From Mycetocola spongiae (GTDB taxonomy: Bacteria; Actinomycetota; Actinomycetes; Actinomycetales; Microbacteriaceae), in NCBI RefSeq assembly GCF_020424085.1, contig NZ_CP080203.1:2108001-2172000 (forward strand): a stretch of 64,000 bases of DNA, given 5' to 3'. This document shows, one piece after another, positions 59,750 through 64,000 of this stretch (its first letter is position 1; every line of letters starts with the position of its first letter). The notes beneath the pieces are model-generated. The model saw only the letters and a program-made list of their open reading frames with translations. It did no database searches and was not told the origin of the DNA. A program made the position numbers and the translations under genes.

Positions 59750-60209
59750 CGCGATCCAGCGCCGCGGCGCCGAGCGCGCCGAGGGCATAGGCCGCGAGAT
59801 CGCGCCACGCAAACGTGCTGCCCAGCAGATAGTGCCAGCCGCTCCAGGACTCCCCCAGCCGCGCGGGAATGCCCGTGGCCTGGAACGCCTCGATCCCGGC
59901 GCACAGAAGCAGGGCCGCGGCACCGAGGGCCCACGGCGCCACACGCGCCCGGCCCCGCCGGGAGGCGAGCAGCAGCAGCGCGAGGCCCAGATAGACCGCA
60001 ACCGCATAGAGCACATCGCCGAGAATATCGCCCGTGGCGCCGGGGATCCCGCGGCTCGCAAGCAGGCCCACCGGAATCAGGAGCAGCAGGGCCCCGGCAA
60101 GGGTGAGGGCCCGCCACCGCACATCTATTCCCCGGGCCCGCCCCGGTTCCTGCCCCGGTTCCTGCCCCGGATCCTTCCCGGGGCCACTCCCCCGCGCGGG
60201 CCTAGGCAT
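59715..60209 (-). CDS. DUF2809 membrane protein
   Basis: 164 residues. An N-terminal polar stretch with repeated DPGQEPGQEPG-type text is followed by four membrane helices. GDILGDVLYAVAVYLGLALL, EAFQATGIPA and LLGSTFAWRDLAAYALGALGAAALDR are the marks of DUF2809. The ATG at 60209 overlaps the deaminase stop by 8 bases, suggesting coupling. Function unknown. It overlaps the META gene by 35 bases tail to tail. Confidence 0.85.
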   Translation of the reverse strand: MPRPARGSGPGKDPGQEPGQEPGRARGIDVRWRALTLAGALLLLIPVGLLASRGIPGATGDILGDVLYAVAVYLGLALLLLASRRGRARVAPWALGAAALLLCAGIEAFQATGIPARLGESWSGWHYLLGSTFAWRDLAAYALGALGAAALDRASGRFRGSSAG

Positions 60210-61218
60210 CCGCCCCGCGCGCCGCCGCGATCTGCGCGAGCCAGCCCGCCTTCTCGGCCTCGGGGGCAAACGAGGCCCGGATCGAATTCTCCGCGAGCCG
60301 GGCCACGGTCTCCTCGTCGATCCCGAGTTCGCCGCGCAGCGCCGCAAAATTATCGTCCAGATAGCCGCCAAAATAGGCCGGGTCATCGCTGTTGATCGTC
60401 ACCATCAGGCCGCGGCCGATCATCTCCGGTAGCGTGTGATGGCCCAGCTCGCGGAAGACCTTCAGGCTCACATTGGACAGCGGGCATACCGTGAGCGGGA
60501 TCTGCTCGGCCACAAGCCTATCCACGAGCGCCGGATCCTCCAGCGCGCGCACCCCGTGGTCGATCCGCTCCACCCCGAGCACATCCAGCGCCTGCCAAAT
60601 ATAGTCGGGCCCGGCCTCCTCGCCGGCATGCGCCACGAGGTGCAGGCCCTCGGCGCGGGCAATATCGTAGACGGGCTTAAACGGCGCGGGCGGATACCCC
60701 ACCTCGGCGGAGTCCATGCCCAGGCCGATAAACCGATCCCGGAACTCCAGCGCCTCGCGCAGCACGCGCTCGGCGGCCTCGGGTCCGCGGTGCCGCTCCA
60801 CGCAGAGGATCAGATCCGCCGAGACGCCGAAGCGTTCGCGCGCGGAGTCCAGGCTCGCCGAGAGGCCGTTAAACACCACGTCCAGGGGAATGCCGTTTTC
60901 CAGGTGGGTCTGCGGGTCAAAGAAGATTTCCGCGCGCACCACCCCGGCCCGCGCCGCGCGCTCCAGATAGGCATCGGCCAGCTCGGTATAGTCCCGCTCG
61001 GTGCGCAGCACCCGCATCGACTCATAATAGAGATTCAAAAACGACTGTAGATCGTCAAATTTATAGCGGCCGCGCAGCGTTTCCAGGTCCTCGGTGGGCA
61101 GCGAGACGGCATTGCGGCGCGCGAGGCGCAGCAGCATCTCCGGCTCCAGGGAGCCCTCGATATGCATATGCAGTTCGGCGAGGGGAAGCGGCTGCGCGGG
61201 AGCGGGGGAGAAAAACAC
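60202..61218 (-). CDS. add: Adenosine/adenine deaminase family protein
   Basis: 338 residues. Zinc amidohydrolase motifs: LHMHIEGSLEPEML, VAHAGEEAG, DHGVRALED and NSDDPAYFGGYLDDN. The last motif (DDPAYFGGY) is closer to adenine deaminases of the Aah1 type than to classical adenosine deaminases, so free adenine may be the substrate. It releases ammonia and makes hypoxanthine or inosine. GTG start at 61218. The add symbol names the superfamily only. Confidence 0.88.
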   Translation of the reverse strand: MFFSPAPAQPLPLAELHMHIEGSLEPEMLLRLARRNAVSLPTEDLETLRGRYKFDDLQSFLNLYYESMRVLRTERDYTELADAYLERAARAGVVRAEIFFDPQTHLENGIPLDVVFNGLSASLDSARERFGVSADLILCVERHRGPEAAERVLREALEFRDRFIGLGMDSAEVGYPPAPFKPVYDIARAEGLHLVAHAGEEAGPDYIWQALDVLGVERIDHGVRALEDPALVDRLVAEQIPLTVCPLSNVSLKVFRELGHHTLPEMIGRGLMVTINSDDPAYFGGYLDDNFAALRGELGIDEETVARLAENSIRASFAPEAEKAGWLAQIAAARGADA

Positions 61219-61350
61219 GGGTGGGGCTCTTTCTGACGGGAGGCCCCCAGCCTATCCGCCCGCGTCGGTCGGCCGCCTTGAAGTGCGGGATCACCTCCTG
61301 CTAGTTTCGGGGCGATAAGGCAAGACTCTGACAATGGGGGAAGAGAAGCC

Positions 61351-63630
61351 ATGAGCAATGACGCCAAAAATAATACTCGGGGGAGAAACACATCGCCGCC
61401 GGTGCAGGATCCAACACTGCCGCCGGTCGCGGTGGATCCGGAGGTCCTGGAGAAACAGGAGCGGTCCTGGACGCCGCTGAAGGTCATCATCTGGGCGGCC
61501 ATCGCGCTGCTCGGGGGTATCGCCTGGGTGATGCTGGCCCTGGTGCGCGGCGAGAGTGTAAACGCCATCTGGTTTGTATTTGCCGCCGTATGTACCTATC
61601 TGATCGGATATCGCTTTTATTCGAAGGTGATTGAAAAATTCATCACCAAACCCAATGACGTGCGGGCCACCCCCGCGGAGTATCTGGCCGATGGGAAGGA
61701 TTTTGTTCCCACCGACCGCCGGGTGCTTTTTGGGCACCACTTCGCGGCCATCGCCGGCGCCGGCCCCCTCGTGGGCCCGATCCTCGCCGCGCAGATGGGC
61801 TATCTGCCGGGCACCATCTGGATCATCGTGGGTGTGGTGCTGGCAGGTGCCGTGCAGGACTATCTGGTGCTGTTCTTCTCGATGCGCCGCGGGGGCCGCT
61901 CGCTGGGCCAGATGGCGCGTGATGAGTTTGGCGTGATCGGGGGCACCGCGGCCCTGATCGCGACGCTGCTGATCATGGTGATCATCGTGGCGATCCTCGC
62001 ACTCGTGGTGGTAAACGCCCTGGGCGAGAGCCCGTGGGGCGTGTTCAGTGTGGCAATGACCATCCCGATCGCCCTGTTTATGGGCCTCTATCTGCGCTAT
62101 CTGCGGCCGGGAAAAATCACCGAGGTCTCGATCATTGGTTTTATCCTGCTGATGGCCGCGATCATCGGCGGCGGCTATGTTGCCGGCACCGACTGGGGCC
62201 AGGCTGTCTTCCACCTGGACCGGGTCACGATTGCCTGGGCGATCATCATCTACGGCTTTGTGGCCGCGGTGCTCCCGGTTTGGCTCCTGCTCGCGCCGCG
62301 CGACTACCTGTCCACGTTTATGAAGATCGGCGTGATCGTGATGCTCGCCGGGGCGATCGTGATCGTGCGCCCCGAGATCACCGTGCCCGCGATCAGCGAG
62401 TTCGCCGGGGGCCAGACCGGTCCCGTCTTTAGCGGGCCGCTGTTCCCGTTCCTATTTGTGACCATCGCCTGTGGTGCGCTCTCGGGTTTCCATGCGCTGA
62501 TCGCCTCGGGCACCACCCCCAAACTGATCGAGAAGGAGCGGCAAACCCGCCTGATCGGTTACGGCGGAATGCTGATGGAATCCTTCGTGGCGATCATGGC
62601 CCTCGTGGCCGCGATCTCGATCGACCGCGGAATCTATTTTGCGATGAACTCGGCCTCGGGAATGACCGGCGGCACGGTGGAGGGCGCGGTGGCATTTGTG
62701 AACTCCCTCGGCCTGACCGGCGTGAACCTCACCCCGGACATGCTGTTGCAGACCGCGAAGGATGTGGGCGAGGAGTCCATCGTCTCGCGCACGGGTGGTG
62801 CGCCCACGCTCGCGGTGGGCCTGGCCCACATCATGCAAAACCTGATCGGCGGCAAGGAGATGATGGCGTTCTGGTATCACTTCGCGATCATGTTTGAGGC
62901 GCTGTTTATCCTCACCGCCGTGGATGCCGGAACCCGCGTGGCCCGCTTTATGCTGCAGGACAGCCTCGGCAATATCTTCCCGAAGTTTAAGGACACCGGC
63001 TGGCGGCTCGGGGCCTGGCTCTGCACGGCCGTGATGGTGGCAGCGTGGGGGGCGATCCTGATCCTCGGGGTCACCGATCCACTCGGCGGAATCAACACGT
63101 TCTTCCCGCTGTTTGGAATCTCCAATCAGCTGCTGGCGGCCATCGCGCTGGCCATCTGCCTGGCCATCGCGGCCCGGGCCCGGGTGGGACGCTGGCTGTG
63201 GATCGTCGCGGTGCCGCTCGCGTTTGCCACCGTGGTCACCGTGACCGCGTCGATGTATAAGATCTTCTCCCCCGTGCCCGCGGTGGGCTATTGGGCGCAA
63301 CACTTCGCCTATCGGGAGGCGCTTGACGCGGGCCAGACCGAGCTCGGGGCCGCCCGCAGCGTGGAGGCGATGGAGGCGGTGGTGCGCAATACGCTGGTGC
63401 AGGGCACCCTGTCGATCGTATTTGTGGTGCTCTCGCTGATCGTGATCATCGCGGCCCTGCGCACCACCGCTCAGGCGCTCCTGCGCGGGGGCGGACCCAA
63501 TACCGAGGACCCGGCCACACCCTCGCGGATCTTCGCGAGCGCGGGCTTCCTGTCCACGCCCGCGGAGAAGGCCGTGCAGAAGCAGTGGGATGCCCGTCCC
63601 GAGCTGCGGCGCGGGCCCGGGGGGCACTGA
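61351..63630 (+). CDS. cstA: Carbon starvation protein A (peptide/pyruvate transporter family)
   Basis: 759 residues with about 16 hydrophobic helices. CstA features: PAEYLADGKDFVPTDRRVLFG, HHFAAIAGAGPLVGP and GNIFPKFKDTGW. E. coli members take up peptides or pyruvate (BtsT). GGGGGAAGAG lies before the ATG. Its TGA overlaps ybdD (TGATG), the common cstA-ybdD pair. Substrate here is not proved. Confidence 0.95.
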   Translation: MSNDAKNNTRGRNTSPPVQDPTLPPVAVDPEVLEKQERSWTPLKVIIWAAIALLGGIAWVMLALVRGESVNAIWFVFAAVCTYLIGYRFYSKVIEKFITKPNDVRATPAEYLADGKDFVPTDRRVLFGHHFAAIAGAGPLVGPILAAQMGYLPGTIWIIVGVVLAGAVQDYLVLFFSMRRGGRSLGQMARDEFGVIGGTAALIATLLIMVIIVAILALVVVNALGESPWGVFSVAMTIPIALFMGLYLRYLRPGKITEVSIIGFILLMAAIIGGGYVAGTDWGQAVFHLDRVTIAWAIIIYGFVAAVLPVWLLLAPRDYLSTFMKIGVIVMLAGAIVIVRPEITVPAISEFAGGQTGPVFSGPLFPFLFVTIACGALSGFHALIASGTTPKLIEKERQTRLIGYGGMLMESFVAIMALVAAISIDRGIYFAMNSASGMTGGTVEGAVAFVNSLGLTGVNLTPDMLLQTAKDVGEESIVSRTGGAPTLAVGLAHIMQNLIGGKEMMAFWYHFAIMFEALFILTAVDAGTRVARFMLQDSLGNIFPKFKDTGWRLGAWLCTAVMVAAWGAILILGVTDPLGGINTFFPLFGISNQLLAAIALAICLAIAARARVGRWLWIVAVPLAFATVVTVTASMYKIFSPVPAVGYWAQHFAYREALDAGQTELGAARSVEAMEAVVRNTLVQGTLSIVFVVLSLIVIIAALRTTAQALLRGGGPNTEDPATPSRIFASAGFLSTPAEKAVQKQWDARPELRRGPGGH

Positions 63631-63824
63631 TGCTCGCCGCGCTCGGGCGCGCCTATGCGGCGGTGCGCTGGTATCTCACCTCGATGATGGGCGACACCGC
63701 CTATGCGGGTTATGTGGCGCATCTGCGGCGCACCCACCCCGATCGGCCGGTGCCCAGCGAGCGCGAGTTCTGGCGGGCGCGCTATGCCGAACAGGGGGCG
63801 AGCCCCGAGGGGCGCTGCTGCTAG
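63630..63824 (+). CDS. ybdD: YbdD/YjiX-family small protein
   Basis: 64 residues: MLAALGRAYAAVRWYLTSMMG, then DTAYAGYVAHLRRTHPDRPVPSEREFWRARY and the end EGRCC. This is the short partner coded after cstA/btsT and may be needed for transport. Coupled to cstA by a 1-base overlap. Its stop codon shares CTAG with the stop of the convergent transporter gene. Confidence 0.94.
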   Translation: MLAALGRAYAAVRWYLTSMMGDTAYAGYVAHLRRTHPDRPVPSEREFWRARYAEQGASPEGRCC

Positions 63825-64000
63825 GCGCGCGTGCCGCCCGCGTTGTGCCCCGGATCCAGGTGATTCGGGGCGCGATGCGGGAGGGCGCACACCACCACGA
63901 TCAGGCTCGCCGCGATGATCACGATGACATAGGCGGAGAAGCCCCAGGGGTGGCCCCATTTCTCAAAGGTGGTGCCCACATAGGTGGCCGTGCCGCCAAA
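63821..64000 (-). CDS. MFS transporter, C-terminal end (metabolite:proton symporter type)
   Basis: Only the last 59 residues are in the window: FGGTATYVGTTFEKW, WGFSAYVIVIIAASLIVVV and a polar tail. FGGT followed by a final hydrophobic helix is typical of the MHS group (shikimate, alpha-ketoglutarate, proline/betaine symporters). The substrate cannot be told. Confidence 0.75.
   Translation of the reverse strand, partial: FGGTATYVGTTFEKWGHPWGFSAYVIVIIAASLIVVVCALPHRAPNHLDPGHNAGGTRA

Overview
The window is chromosomal DNA from the replication-origin region of a high-GC actinobacterium, most likely a member of the Microbacteriaceae; the genus cannot be fixed from the sequence alone. The basis is gene order. 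On the left is the actinobacterial cell-wall signalling cluster fhaA-fhaB-pstP-rodA-pbpA-pknA-pknB, followed by pabA/trpG, a class E sortase, crgA, a rhomboid protease and a cyclophilin. In the middle is gyrA-gyrB-dciA-recF-gnd-dnaN-dnaA reading left, then rpmH-rnpA-yidD-yidC-jag-rsmG-parA-parB reading right, and trxA-trxB-murJ reading left again.

Layout: 1-805 is the N-terminal part of a Cys-rich pentapeptide-repeat protein. 1177-1260 is tRNA-Leu. 1518-10476 is the FHA/Ser-Thr kinase/phosphatase/peptidoglycan cluster. 10486-15734 holds pabA, a small membrane protein, sortase E, crgA, a DnaA-box-like noncoding patch, rhomboid, ppiA, a membrane protein and a Nudix hydrolase. 15927-16114 carries tRNA-Ala and tRNA-Ile. 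16257-27347 is the leftward replication cluster. oriC lies around dnaA, with perfect DnaA boxes in both the dnaN-dnaA and dnaA-rpmH gaps. 27676-30774 is the rightward rpmH-rsmG operon. 30775-35304 is a 4.5-kb stretch with no recognisable gene. 35305-37217 is parA-parB. 37398-42583 is trxA, trxB, murJ and a large secreted/membrane protein. The rest (42.6-64 kb) is a mixed housekeeping set: two-domain RecQ, a DUF2156 aminoacyl-PG synthase-like protein, a riboswitch-controlled gcvP-gcvT-gcvH-sdaA operon, marR-flavoprotein, a J-domain protein, clpS-DUF2017, a META lipoprotein, a DUF2809 protein, an adenine/adenosine deaminase, cstA-ybdD and the end of an MFS transporter.

How the parts work together: the left cluster senses and drives cell-wall synthesis. 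PknA and PknB carry PASTA domains, PstP reverses their phosphorylation, FhaA and FhaB read phospho-Thr, and RodA/PbpA polymerise and cross-link peptidoglycan, with MurJ further right supplying lipid II. The centre starts replication (DnaA, DnaN, RecF, gyrase) and segregates the origin (ParA, ParB and five parS sites). The gcv-sdaA operon would convert excess glycine, through serine made elsewhere, to pyruvate.

The most unusual part is 30.1-35.3 kb. All five exact parS cores found lie there. One sits at the centre of a perfect 32-bp palindrome just downstream of jag, one overlaps the apparent GTG start codon of parA, and the other three lie inside the gene-empty 4.5 kb. A second theme is a recurrent leaderless-start signature (TANNNT, 6-8 bases, then ATG/GTG) at seven loci. 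At one of them the first ATG opens a 12-codon upstream reading frame whose stop overlaps the start of the main gene. A third is a DnaA-box-like cluster with two AATTAC-N6-GTAATT inverted repeats downstream of crgA.
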